This document shows positions 43,193 through 51,689 of a stretch of 64,000 nt of DNA, piece by piece. Under the pieces are notes generated by a model. It had not been told where the DNA came from and made no database searches. It saw only the letters and a program-made list of their open reading frames with translations. This stretch comes from Streptomyces sp. S465 (GTDB lineage Bacteria > Actinomycetota > Actinomycetes > Streptomycetales > Streptomycetaceae), in assembly GCF_026898115.1 (NCBI RefSeq), contig NZ_CP114036.1:1736001-1800000 (forward strand). Reading direction: 5' to 3'. Both the position numbers and the translations under genes were made by a program. Each line of letters starts with the position of its first letter. The first letter of the stretch is position 1.

Positions 43193-44047
43193 ATGGCGGG
43201 GTCCGGCCGACTGGGCTGTTCCACCATTTCCTTCCGGGCGCGTCCGCTGCCCGACGCCCTCGCGGCCATCGCCGGGCTGGGCCTGCCCGAGGCCGACCTG
43301 GGGATGCTCCCCGGAGTCTGCGAGCACGCGCCGCTGCGGCCCGGACCGGACGACGTCCGGCGGCTGACGGACCTCGCCGCCGAGCACGGCATCCGCTGGC
43401 GGAGCCTGAACACCGATCCCGCGGACATCAACAGCCCCCGGCTGCACCCCCGCGTCTGGCGGGAGTCCATCGAGCTGCTGGCCCGCGCCACCGCCGGGGT
43501 CGGCGCCCGGTTCCTCGCCGTACCCAACGGCCGCCAGCGGCACCAGCCGTTGGGACCGAGCCTCGAGGCCGACCTGGCCACGGTGGTCGCCCGGCTGCAC
43601 GAGGCGGGCGAGATCGCGGCCGAACACGGCGTACGGCTGCTGGTGGAGGCGCCGCACGTCTACCGGCTGTGCCGGGACACCGACCGCTCGGATCTGCTGC
43701 TGGACCGGCTGGACCCGGAGCGCTGCGGGCTGATCTACGACGTCAGCCATGTCGTCGCCTCGGGCGGCGACGCGGTGGGCTGGGCCCGCACGGTGGCGGA
43801 CCGGGTGGACCACGTCCACCTGCGGGACGCCCGCCCCGGCGACATCAACCTCAGCGTCGGCAACGGGGAGGTGGACTTCGAGGCCCTCATCGACGCGCTG
43901 GAGTCGGCGGGATACCAGGGCCACTACACGCTGGAGCTGGAGACCCACGACGTGGCCGAGACCGACCGCGAGGCCGTCGCCGTGCGCTCCGCCGCCCGGA
44001 TCGAGGCGGCGCTCGGCCGGGCACGGCCGGCGGAGCCGGCCTCATGA
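43193..44047 (+). CDS. Sugar phosphate isomerase/epimerase-like TIM barrel
   Basis: ATG 43193 follows GAGGTGATC and gives 284 residues. The pattern LGCSTISFRARPLPDALAAIAGLGL, then LLVEAPHVYRLC, LIYDVSHVVASGG, VDHVHLRDA and TLELETHDV, fits the xylose-isomerase-like superfamily, with metal-binding Glu, Asp/His and Glu at the strand ends. The substrate is unknown; the DhaK remnant next door points to a tetrose or triose. Its stop overlaps the following frame by 4 nt. Confidence 0.83.
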   Translation: MAGSGRLGCSTISFRARPLPDALAAIAGLGLPEADLGMLPGVCEHAPLRPGPDDVRRLTDLAAEHGIRWRSLNTDPADINSPRLHPRVWRESIELLARATAGVGARFLAVPNGRQRHQPLGPSLEADLATVVARLHEAGEIAAEHGVRLLVEAPHVYRLCRDTDRSDLLLDRLDPERCGLIYDVSHVVASGGDAVGWARTVADRVDHVHLRDARPGDINLSVGNGEVDFEALIDALESAGYQGHYTLELETHDVAETDREAVAVRSAARIEAALGRARPAEPAS

Positions 44048-44304
44048 CGCCGATGTTCCTCAACGACCCGGCCGACGCCGTCCACGAGATCGGAGGCGGC
44101 TCCGGGCACAAGCCCGCCTTCGCCTCCCCGCCCGCGCACACCGCGCTCGAGACGATCCGCGCCGCCGACCACGGCAGCGGGGTGCTGTGCCTGCTGGGCA
44201 ACTGCTCCGAGCCGGAGTCCCCGGGCGGCGGCTCCGCCCGCAAGGTCGCCAAGATCTCCGACGTCGAGAGCCGTTACGCCAACGGCGGCTCCGGCAGCCG
44301 CTGA
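44044..44304 (+). pseudogene. Decayed dihydroxyacetone kinase (DhaK) N-terminal remnant
   Basis: The 86-codon frame begins MTPMFLNDPADAVHEI, then GGGSGHKPAF, ASPPAHTALETIRAADHGSG and VLCLLGNCSEPES. In an intact DhaK the order is N-DP-x-x-x-V-x-E...GGGSGHEPAH...ASP-x-x-x-QV-x-AI-x-A-x-x-GGAGVL-x-I-x-KNYTGD. Here about 15-25 residues are missing at two places, and the GGGSGHEP kinase loop has Lys for Glu. The rest of the kinase (about 250-450 residues) is absent. ATG overlaps the isomerase stop, so a short peptide may still be made. Confidence 0.6.
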
Positions 44305-44374
44305 ACTCCTGCCCCTCCCCGCTCCCCTATCCCGTACCCCCTCGTACCCCTTCCCCGCAGAAAGGCCCTTCGCC

Positions 44375-45145
44375 ATGCCCGCTTCCCCCGCCGTCGTCCG
44401 CACCGCCGTCGTCACCGGCGCCGGTTCCCAGCGCGGCATCGGCCGCGCCACCGCCCACCGGCTCGCCGCCGCCGGATACGAGATCGCCGTCCTCGACCTC
44501 GACGAGGCGGCCGCCAAGGAGGCCGCCGCCGAGATCGCCGAGCGCCACGGCGTACGTGCCCTCGGGGTCCGGTGTGATGTCACCGACCGCGCTTCCGTCG
44601 ACAGCGCCGTCACCGGGGTCGAGGGGGCACTCGCGCCGATCGGCGCGCTGGTCAACAACGCCGGGATCACCGACCCGAGCCGTTTCCTGGACATCGAACC
44701 CCACGTCTGGCGCAAGATCTTCGCGGTGAACGTGGACGGCACGTACCACGTCACCCAGCGCATCGCGGGCGGCATGGTCGAGCGCGGCTTCGGACGGATC
44801 GTGAACCTGTCGTCCGTCAGCGCCCAGCGCGGCGGCGGGGTCTTCGGCGGCTCCCACTACTCCGCCGCCAAGGGCGCGGTCCTGGGCCTGACCCGTGCCG
44901 TCGCCCGCGAACTCGGCGGCACCGGGGTCACCGTCAACGCGGTCGCGCCCGGTCTCATCGACACGGACATCACGGGTGGGGCGCTCGTCGGCGAGCAGCG
45001 CGCGAGCGTCCTGTCCACCATCCCGGCCGGCCGCGCGGGCAGCGCCGACGACGTCGCCGTCACGATCGCGTTCCTCTGCACTCCGGAGGCCGAGTACCTC
45101 ACCGGCACGACCGTGGACATCAACGGGGGATCGCATATCCACTAG
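44375..45145 (+). CDS. SDR family oxidoreductase
   Basis: The 256-residue short-chain dehydrogenase has a TGAGSQRGIG cofactor motif, NNAGI and YSAAK, and ends TGTTVDINGGSHIH. ATG 44375 follows AGAAAGG. It is the last gene of the GntR-controlled set with the isomerase and the decayed kinase; a polyol or sugar acid substrate is inferred from that context. A hairpin at 45166-45194 ends the transcript. Confidence 0.87.
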   Translation: MPASPAVVRTAVVTGAGSQRGIGRATAHRLAAAGYEIAVLDLDEAAAKEAAAEIAERHGVRALGVRCDVTDRASVDSAVTGVEGALAPIGALVNNAGITDPSRFLDIEPHVWRKIFAVNVDGTYHVTQRIAGGMVERGFGRIVNLSSVSAQRGGGVFGGSHYSAAKGAVLGLTRAVARELGGTGVTVNAVAPGLIDTDITGGALVGEQRASVLSTIPAGRAGSADDVAVTIAFLCTPEAEYLTGTTVDINGGSHIH

Positions 45146-45165
45146 GCACGGCGAGCGACCGGCGC

Positions 45166-45194
45166 GGAGGGACGCACACGCCGTGCGCCCCTCC
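45166..45194. terminator. Hairpin between SDR and CotH genes
   Basis: GGAGG-GA-CGCAC pairs with GTGCG-CC-CCTCC with one internal mismatch pair. It lies between convergent stops. Confidence 0.5.
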
Positions 45195-45208
45195 CGGGGT
45201 TCGGCCCT

Positions 45209-46876
45209 TCAGCCGGCGGTGACCTCCTTGTTCTTGGCCAGCGCCTTCGTACGGGCCGTGACGGTGCTCCGCAGCGCCGTGACGGCCTTGTCGACGCCGG
45301 TGTCGTCCGCTCCCGCCCGCTTGGCGTCGGCGGCCAGCGCGGTGAGCGTCCTGGACGCGGTGCCGGAGGCGTAGAAGGTCTGGTACAGCTCGCGGTAGGC
45401 GGACTTGTACACCTCGTCGAACGCGTCCAGCTCCAGGAAGCGCTCCTTGAGCAGGTGGCCGCCCATCGCGCCGCCCTTGCCCTGCCGGCCCTCGCCCCGC
45501 TGCCCCTCGCTCTTCTGCCCCTGGCCCTTCTGCTGCCCCTGGCCGCCGTTCGGCCCGGCCGCGCCCTGCTGGGCTCCGCCGCCGGGACGGCCGCCGCCCA
45601 TGCCGGTCTCGTCGTCCGGACCGGCCTCGGCCGAACCGCTGAACGTCAGGTTGAAGTCCCAGCCGAGCACCGAGAACTTCTTGGTGTCCAGGCTGTACCA
45701 GAGCACGTAGTTCTTGCCCGGACCCGCCATGTCGTCGAAGTTCAGGATCAGGTTCTGCGTGGCCACGTACTGGGCCAGGGACTTCACGTCCACGTACTGG
45801 TCCAGCTCCTCGGCGAACTCCTTGTCCGACGCCTGGTTGGCCCACTTGATCAGGCGCATCACGGGGGCGAGGTCCTGGCTGCCCTTCTTGTTGAGCTGTT
45901 TGAAGGAGTCCTCGTACTCCGTCGGATCGTCACCCCGGTAGTCGAAACTGCTCCCCGCGCGGGCCTTGTACATCACGCCGTCGTCCGTGCGCTGGGTGTC
46001 GGCGTAGTCCTTGCTCGGGTTCTCGACGTACATCCGGGTGACGGCCGGACGGTTGTTGACCTGGAGCGAGGCGAAGGCGAACCCCTCGGCCGTCTGGTCG
46101 GAGGCGTCCATCAGGGAGAGCGACAGCGCCTCGTTGAACGGCACTTGGTCGTCGCTGCCGGGACGCAGGGAGATCTCCCGGTGGCCCTGGTAGGCACGGC
46201 CCTCGACATACTCGTCGATCTTGATGAGCCAGGGCAGCTCCTCCGGTTTGGACGCCGAGAGCTGGACGTTCATCATGCCTCCGCCTCCCCCGCCCCCGCC
46301 GCCACCCGGCTGCTGCTGACCCTGCTGACCGGGCCGGCCCTGCTGCTGCCCCGGTTGGCCTGGCTGGCCCTGCTGGTCCGGTTGGCCTGGCTGGTCCGGC
46401 CGGTCGCCGCCGCCGCCGGGACCGCCCTCCCCGCCACCGCCAGGGCCGCCGCCCCGGTTGCCGCCGCCCAGGCTCCGGAGGGTCGAGTTGCCCTTGAGCC
46501 GGATGCCGACGTCGTTGAGGTACGTACCGTCGAGCGTCAGGTCGGCATCGATGTAGTCCTTGGTGCCGTCGGCCTTGAACTCCTTCATCATCTCGGTGAA
46601 ATCGGTCTGCTCGTAGGAGAGCTGGATGGAGTGCGGCTTGGTCTCGTCGTAGAGGTCGACCGTTCCGGTCACGTTCTCCGTGATCTCGTCGCTGTCCGCG
46701 GCCGAGGCGCTGGTGACCCACGGGGAGACGCGGGCGTCGCCGAAGAAGATCAGCAGTACCGCCGTTCCGGCGCACAGCAGCGCCGCGAACTTCCAGTGGT
46801 GCCGCAGACGAACCGGGATCCGGTGCTTCACGCGCTTGCGCACGGGCGAGGATGCCGTGGTGGGGGTGGTCATCAC
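45209..46876 (-). CDS. CotH-type protein kinase-like protein
   Basis: The 555-residue protein has an N-terminal membrane anchor (FAALLCAGTAVLLIFFG), so the body is extracytoplasmic. CotH landmarks are GIRLKGNSTLRSLG, the ATP-site-like LPWLIKIDEYVEGRAYQGHREISLRP, and YVATQNLILNFDDMAGPGKNYVLWY followed by the metal-binding GWDFNLTF. CotH proteins phosphorylate coat proteins in Bacillus. A Gly/Gln/Pro-rich insert of about 60 residues (near 138-200) and a second one near 430-465 are odd. The start overlaps the DUF4956 stop. Confidence 0.85.
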   Translation of the reverse strand: MMTTPTTASSPVRKRVKHRIPVRLRHHWKFAALLCAGTAVLLIFFGDARVSPWVTSASAADSDEITENVTGTVDLYDETKPHSIQLSYEQTDFTEMMKEFKADGTKDYIDADLTLDGTYLNDVGIRLKGNSTLRSLGGGNRGGGPGGGGEGGPGGGGDRPDQPGQPDQQGQPGQPGQQQGRPGQQGQQQPGGGGGGGGGGMMNVQLSASKPEELPWLIKIDEYVEGRAYQGHREISLRPGSDDQVPFNEALSLSLMDASDQTAEGFAFASLQVNNRPAVTRMYVENPSKDYADTQRTDDGVMYKARAGSSFDYRGDDPTEYEDSFKQLNKKGSQDLAPVMRLIKWANQASDKEFAEELDQYVDVKSLAQYVATQNLILNFDDMAGPGKNYVLWYSLDTKKFSVLGWDFNLTFSGSAEAGPDDETGMGGGRPGGGAQQGAAGPNGGQGQQKGQGQKSEGQRGEGRQGKGGAMGGHLLKERFLELDAFDEVYKSAYRELYQTFYASGTASRTLTALAADAKRAGADDTGVDKAVTALRSTVTARTKALAKNKEVTAG

Positions 46877-47559
46877 AGGTCGGTCTGGTCGTAACCGGTC
46901 AGCACGGTCACGCGCTGCCCGAAGGTGCGCTCCTGGAGGGCGGAGACCAGTTCTCCGGGCTCGGTGCCCTTCTTCAGGCGGACGGTGTAGAAGACCTCGG
47001 TCAGCGCGCCGCCGCGGATGGTCTCCGTGCTGACGAGCTCGAACTCGCTGGTGTAGCGGATCAGGACATCGCTGATGGCGCCCGTGTGGTCCTCACCGGC
47101 GGGCACCTGCACCTTGACGACCTGGCGCTGCACATCGAGGTGGAACCAGTTGAACTTGTGCATCACGATGATGATGAGGCAGATGCCGACGCCCGCGATG
47201 GCGGCCAGGGTGTAGAAGCGGGCGCCCGCGGCCATGCCGATGCCCATCACCAGGAAGATGAAGCCGACGTCCCGGGTCTCCTTGATGGCGTTTCGGAAAC
47301 GGACCACCGACAGGGCGCCGACGAGGGAGAAGGCACGGGCCAGGTTCGAGCCGACGACGAGCATGATGAGCGCGACGATCATGCCGACGATCACGAGCGT
47401 CTGCACATAGGACTGGCTGTAGGACACGTTGCGGTGCGTGTAGCGGTAGACGTAGCCGATCATCGTGCTGAGTACGAAGGTGAGCGCCATCGCACACACG
47501 ATGTCGGTGACGCTGAACGTCCCGCTGAGGTCCTGAAGGTCGAAGTTCACGGTGTTCAT
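46873..47559 (-). CDS. DUF4956 membrane protein
   Basis: The 228-residue protein has about four membrane segments in residues 17-140 (IVCAMALTFVLSTMIGYVY, VQTLVIVGMIVALIMLVV, FIFLVMGIGMAAGARFYT, GVGICLIIIVMHKFNW) and a cytoplasmic C-terminal domain. The conserved SVVRFRNAIKETRDVGFIF loop identifies DUF4956. It is coupled by 4-nt overlaps to the VTC gene upstream and CotH downstream, an association seen in many bacteria. Confidence 0.87.
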   Translation of the reverse strand: MNTVNFDLQDLSGTFSVTDIVCAMALTFVLSTMIGYVYRYTHRNVSYSQSYVQTLVIVGMIVALIMLVVGSNLARAFSLVGALSVVRFRNAIKETRDVGFIFLVMGIGMAAGARFYTLAAIAGVGICLIIIVMHKFNWFHLDVQRQVVKVQVPAGEDHTGAISDVLIRYTSEFELVSTETIRGGALTEVFYTVRLKKGTEPGELVSALQERTFGQRVTVLTGYDQTDL

Positions 47560-48518
47560 GCCTCCACGGGCGTGCCGGCCGGCGCGGCGGGGGACTCCGC
47601 GGACACCGGGGTGGGGGTGATGGGCGGGGGGAAGTCCTCTTCACGGACGTGGAAGACCGACCGCGGCGCGAGGCCGAACGCCTCGACGGACTGGACGTAC
47701 TTGGAGACCCGGATCAGGTTCAGGTTGCGGCGGGCCGCCAGATCGGTGATCCAGTACGGGGTGCGCTCGTTGACCTTGACCTCCATCACCGACAGGTGCG
47801 GGGGCAGGGTGAAGCGGTTCTCCGCGCCCTCGGTACCGAAGTGGAAGTCACGGTCCCGGCCCCGGACGCGGCGGTCGAAGGTGACCCGTAATCCGGTGTC
47901 CTGGTCGCGGCCGACGAGCGCCTCACGCTGATAGCCGGTGATCACGGTCGGCTGGAGGCCGAGCCGGACGACCAGCTCCAGCACCTCCTCGACGAAGGCG
48001 CGCTCCTTCGCGGTGTGCTCGATCATCTGGCGTCCGTCGCACAACTGCCGGGCGACTGCGTACGGCACGGTGATGCGCCGTTTCTGCGTGACGCGGTTGA
48101 CGCGCTGCTTGATCTCGACGCAGACGGGCGACTGGTCGGTGATGCCCGCGAGGTCTCCGTAGTGGCGGATGCGCAGCTTGCGCCGGAACTTCAGCCCCTC
48201 GATCTTCTCCCAGTAGAAGCGGAGCGCGGGGGTGTCGTAGTACAGGCTCCACACCCCGTAGCCGCCGACCGGGCTGTGCTCGTCCCGGTCCATGCGCTCG
48301 GCCAGTTCGTCCCGGATGGCCGCGGCCTGGTCGACGGGGACCAGGTACTTCAACTCGTAGCGGTTGAAGGCGTGCAGCCGGCTCGCCACCCGCAGCGCGG
48401 GTTCCTCGGCGATTCCCCGTTCACGGTCCGCGGGTGGGGTGGCGGCGGGCTCGATGTGGTGCGGGTCGGCCCGCGCGGCGTCGCCGCCGGGCGCGGGTGT
48501 CTTCCGCGAGCGGAACAT
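47556..48518 (-). CDS. VTC-domain (polyphosphate polymerase-like) protein
   Basis: The 320-residue protein has a VTC tunnel domain: FNRYELKYLVP, SLYYDTPALRFYWEKIEGLKFRRKLRIRHYG, VCVEIKQRVNRVTQKRRI and HLSVMEVKVNERTPYWI carry the conserved Arg, Lys and Glu residues lining the site. In yeast Vtc4 this domain makes polyphosphate. The bacterial protein may bind or make polyphosphate or another nucleotide-derived chain for the CotH partner; that is inference. The PHO-box-like array upstream suggests phosphate control. Confidence 0.85.
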   Translation of the reverse strand: MFRSRKTPAPGGDAARADPHHIEPAATPPADRERGIAEEPALRVASRLHAFNRYELKYLVPVDQAAAIRDELAERMDRDEHSPVGGYGVWSLYYDTPALRFYWEKIEGLKFRRKLRIRHYGDLAGITDQSPVCVEIKQRVNRVTQKRRITVPYAVARQLCDGRQMIEHTAKERAFVEEVLELVVRLGLQPTVITGYQREALVGRDQDTGLRVTFDRRVRGRDRDFHFGTEGAENRFTLPPHLSVMEVKVNERTPYWITDLAARRNLNLIRVSKYVQSVEAFGLAPRSVFHVREEDFPPPITPTPVSAESPAAPAGTPVEA

Positions 48519-48591
48519 GGCTCCCCTTACTCAAGGTCGTCTGTGCGTCCTGAAGCAAGGAACCGGCCGAGCCTGAGAATCAGGTAAGAAA

Positions 48592-48635
48592 CACATATGA
48601 ACGATCTATGATCCACAGCTGAACAACAGATGAAC
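48592..48635 (-). promoter_or_regulatory. PHO-box-like array of four 11-bp direct repeats
   Basis: On the minus strand four abutting 11-mers read GTTCATCTGTT, GTTCAGCTGTG, GATCATAGATC and GTTCATATGTG. Streptomyces PhoP boxes are built from 11-bp units beginning GTTCA(C/T)C. The array is 74-117 nt upstream of the VTC start codon. Confidence 0.65.
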
Positions 48636-48845
48636 GACAGGGGACCGGAACGGAACGTACCGCATCACCGCCATCTCCGCCGTAATGTCCCGCCGCACAG
48701 CGTCCGCACAGCCCGGAGCCGTGTCCGTACCGCCTCCGCGCCGGTCGTTCTTTTGGCCGATGCCGATGGCCATGAACCCGCTATCCGGGTGATCTGCGGC
48801 AGTGGCCTCCCGGGCGACCCTCGGGTCATGGCTCGTCACACCCGA

Positions 48846-49030
48846 ACTCAACGTTCACGCCGTGGATCGCCGCGGCCCTGGCCACCGCCCTGACGGGAGT
48901 GGCCGCCTGCACCGCCGACGCGGCGGGTTCGCCGAGGACCCCCATTGGGGGGACGCTGCACAGCGGCCCCGCCGCCGAAGGGGCAGTATGCGTGCGAAGC
49001 CGGTCATATCCGGCTGCTCATGCTCAGTAA
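48846..49030 (+). other. Startless lipoprotein-like frame in the VTC upstream gap
   Basis: A frame without a start codon reads FTPWIAAALATALTGVAACT, like a lipoprotein signal, and stops at about 49030. It may be a decayed small lipoprotein gene. The remainder of the 520-bp gap 48519-49039 holds the PHO-like array and no gene I can support. Confidence 0.3.
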
Positions 49031-49039
49031 GGAGTGCCC

Positions 49040-49267
49040 ATGCCTATCCGGACCGCTCTGTCCGCGCTCGCCCTCACCGCCACGTCCCTCGCCGTCGGCG
49101 CGGCCGGCGCTGCCGGTGCCACCGCGGACGACGGACCCGACGTCACCGTCCACAACTCCACCGCCACGACCTTCCCCGGCGTGTGCGCCGGCAACGAGTT
49201 CTCGTTCGTCACCATCCCGGTCAATGTGCTGGGCGGGGCGGACTCCAGCTCGTGCCGGACCGCCTGA
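49040..49267 (+). CDS. Small secreted protein
   Basis: ATG 49040 follows AAGGAG at ideal distance; a GTG six bases upstream lies in that ribosome site and is rejected. The 75-residue product has a Sec signal (ALSALALTATSLAVGAAGAAGATA) and a mature part of about 46 residues with two Cys, DVTVHNSTATTFPGVCAGNEFS then VTIPVNVLGGADSSSC. The family is not recognised; size and Cys pair recall small Streptomyces cell-surface proteins. A terminator follows. Confidence 0.7.
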   Translation: MPIRTALSALALTATSLAVGAAGAAGATADDGPDVTVHNSTATTFPGVCAGNEFSFVTIPVNVLGGADSSSCRTA

Positions 49268-49287
49268 TCAGCACGATCAGCACCGCT

Positions 49288-49323
49288 CCCGCAACCGGGG
49301 ACCTCTCGGACCCCGGTTGCGGG
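49288..49323 (+). terminator. Terminator after small secreted protein
   Basis: CCCGCAACCGGGG (49288-49300) pairs perfectly with 49311-49323 around a 10-nt loop. Confidence 0.8.
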
Positions 49324-49379
49324 TGTCCCAGGCAACCGGAAGCTTCCGCACCCGGCCCCGCCGCGTCGGGAGCCACCAC

Positions 49380-49777
49380 CGAACGCCATGTCCCGACCCC
49401 CGGCACCCCCGTCCGCTCCGGCGTCCCGGACCACGGCCGCGTGGCCAAGTACTACGCCGTCAAGGCGCGGATCGACCGGCGCCTCGACGAGTTGGGGGAA
49501 GGCGCCCCTCCCCACCGAGCGCAACCTCTCCGAGCGGTACGGGGTCGCCCGGGAGACGGTCCGCCAGGCGCTGCGCGAGCTGGTACTGGAGGGCAAGCTG
49601 CGCCGGCGGGGTCGCGGCACGGTGGTCGCGGGCCCCAAGCCGGCGCAGCCGCTGTCGCCGGCCAGTCGGCATCGGCAGGGCCGGCGGGGTGCCGAGGAGC
49701 AGCGCCTCGCGCGGGAGGCACCGGCCGCGGGGATGCGCCGCGTTGATCCACTCGCGACCTGTCGCGCCAAAAGGTGA
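49380..49777 (+). pseudogene. Frameshifted, truncated GntR (UTRA-type) regulator
   Basis: One frame reads DHGRVAKYYAVKARIDRRLDELGEG and then, after a one-base slip in the C-run near 49507, a second frame continues APLPTERNLSERYGVARETV and RQALRELVLEGKLRRRGRGTVVAGPK. Together these form a complete GntR winged helix. The UTRA effector domain that should follow is replaced by about 45 unrelated residues, so the gene is both frameshifted and truncated. A sequencing error could explain the slip but not the truncation. Confidence 0.65.
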
Positions 49778-49978
49778 CAAAATTACCGCTAGGAGGGTGA
49801 TGCACACCGGGCGGGCGACCGATGAAGCCGAACCCCGCGGTCGGCATCCTGCCCTCGGGTGACCACATCACCACAGCCCGCGACGAACGCGCCAAGACGT
49901 CCGCCGGCGGTGTGAGGGAAGGGCGGGACCGGGATACCCGGCCGGGGCCGGCACCCCTCACATGCGAAAGAGGCAGCG

Positions 49979-50473
49979 ATGATGAGCGAAGACAAGGCAG
50001 ACGACGTCTATCAGCCGACCGGCACCAACGAGGAGCAGGAGGACGCGGCCCCGCTGGACACCCAGGACGCCCTGGACGAGCGTGACTACGACGAGATGCT
50101 CGACGAGGGCTACTCCCCGCCGGAGAAGCCGCTCGGTGTGACCAAGCACGGCACCACGGCGGCCGAACAGCAGGAGCGGGAGACGCTCGACCAGCGGCTG
50201 GCCGAAGAGACCCCCGACGTCGAAGCGCCGGCGGGCGACGGGGTGGGAGATCTACAGGAGGGCGAGGGAGAGCCCCTCGACCCCGAGGCCGGGACGGACC
50301 GGGCGGGCCGGCTCGTCGCCCCGGACGAGGGAGTCCGCACCGACACCACGAAGGAAGTCCTCGCCAGGGACGAAGGCGTCGACGCGGGTGCTGCCGGTGC
50401 CGAGGAGGCCGCCGTGCACATCGTCCCGGATGAACAGCTCGAGGAGGCAGACGACGGCGAACCGGATCGCTGA
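49979..50473 (+). CDS. DUF5709 acidic protein
   Basis: The 164-residue, very acidic protein contains the block DDVYQPTGTNEEQEDAAPLDTQDALDERDYDEMLDEGYSPPEKPLGVTKHG, which defines DUF5709. Its function is not known; relatives sit beside stress genes in actinobacteria. ATG 49979 or 49982 is used behind AAGAGGCAG. The SDR with general-stress features lies 182 bp downstream. Confidence 0.82.
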   Translation: MMSEDKADDVYQPTGTNEEQEDAAPLDTQDALDERDYDEMLDEGYSPPEKPLGVTKHGTTAAEQQERETLDQRLAEETPDVEAPAGDGVGDLQEGEGEPLDPEAGTDRAGRLVAPDEGVRTDTTKEVLARDEGVDAGAAGAEEAAVHIVPDEQLEEADDGEPDR

Positions 50474-50655
50474 CCCTGTCCGGGGACACGTCCGCGGTCG
50501 CGCCGTGGCCACGCGGCGGCGGGTTCTCCCGGCCGGCGGGCCCGGCGGGCCACGGGCCAGCCATCCGCTACGTACCGGCGTTTGCCCAGGTGGGCCGTGG
50601 GGCACCCGGGGCCGGAAGGTTTCGTTCCCAACGCCCGTGGCCAGGAGGTGCCCCC

Positions 50656-51540
50656 GTGAATCAGCAGGAACGGCGTCATCCGGTGGAGCGGCATCCGCAG
50701 CCGGAGTTCCCGCAGCAGGACCAGGCGCACCCCGGCGAGACGGAGGCGATGGAGCCCCGGCCCGACCACGGCGAGAACACCTACGAAGGCCACGGGCTGC
50801 TGAAGGACCGGCGCTCTGTGATCACCGGGGGTGACTCGGGGATCGGCCGGGCGGTGGCGCTCGCCTTCGCCAGGGAGGGGGCCGACGTGTGCTTCGGCTA
50901 TCTGCCCGAGGAGGAGAAGGACGCCCAGGAGACGGTGCGCCTGGTCGAGTCGGCCGGGCGCCGGGCGGTCCCCTTCCCCTGTGACATCCGCGAGGAAAGC
51001 GCATGTCAACGGCTGGTGGACCAGGCGGTCGAGGCGTTCGGCGGGATCGACATCCTCGTCAACAACGCCGCCTATCAGATGTCCCGGCCCCAGGGGCTGG
51101 AGGAGATCACGACCGAGCAGTTCGACCGGGTGATGCACACCAACCTCTACGCCATGTTCTGGCTGTGCAAGATGGCGCTTCCGCACATCCCGGAAGGCGG
51201 CAGCATCATCAACACCACCTCGGTACAGGCGTACAAACCCAGCACCCACCTGCTCGACTACGCCACCACCAAAGGCGCGATCGTCACGTTCACCCAGGGG
51301 CTGGCCGGCAACCTCGCCGAGCGCGGCATCCGTGTCAACGCCGTGGCCCCCGGCCCGGTGTGGACACCCCTGATCCCCGCCACCCTGCCGGACACCTCGA
51401 CCTTCGGCCTCCAGAGCCCCCTGAACCGCCCGGCACAGCCCGCCGAGATGGCCCCCGCCTATGTCTTCCTGGCCTCGCAGCAGGCCGGCTACATCACCGC
51501 GGAGATCGTCAACGCCACCGGGGGCACACCCCTGCCCTAG
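50656..51540 (+). CDS. SDR family oxidoreductase, general-stress YhdF type
   Basis: GTG 50656 follows AGGAGG and gives 294 residues. A hydrophilic N-terminus (QPEFPQQDQAHPGETEAMEPRPDHGENTY) precedes the Rossmann motif TGGDSGIG; NNAAYQ and YATTKGA supply the active-site region. This long-N-terminus form matches the YhdF/YghA group of stress-associated dehydrogenases. The substrate is unknown. Confidence 0.87.
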   Translation: MNQQERRHPVERHPQPEFPQQDQAHPGETEAMEPRPDHGENTYEGHGLLKDRRSVITGGDSGIGRAVALAFAREGADVCFGYLPEEEKDAQETVRLVESAGRRAVPFPCDIREESACQRLVDQAVEAFGGIDILVNNAAYQMSRPQGLEEITTEQFDRVMHTNLYAMFWLCKMALPHIPEGGSIINTTSVQAYKPSTHLLDYATTKGAIVTFTQGLAGNLAERGIRVNAVAPGPVWTPLIPATLPDTSTFGLQSPLNRPAQPAEMAPAYVFLASQQAGYITAEIVNATGGTPLP

Positions 51541-51689
51541 TCCGAGCCGCCGCGGTCAGCGCGTAGATGTGGCGCGAATTGCACCACCGCACGGCAACAG
51601 CGGCTGAAAACATACCGCCGCGGGACTGTTCTTCCGTGCATGGTGGGTGATCCACGATCAACGGGACCAGCCCAGGAGAAGAGGCCATC

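Noticed and set aside
49800..49862. A 20-codon frame (MHTGRATDEAEPRGRHPALG) behind an AGGAGGGTG ribosome site.
   Set aside because: The ribosome site is good, but the peptide has no signal, motif or evident partner, and length alone does not support a call.
49822..50085. An 87-codon frame starting MKPNPAVGILPSG.
   Set aside because: It has no ribosome site and overlaps the supported DUF5709 gene in another frame.
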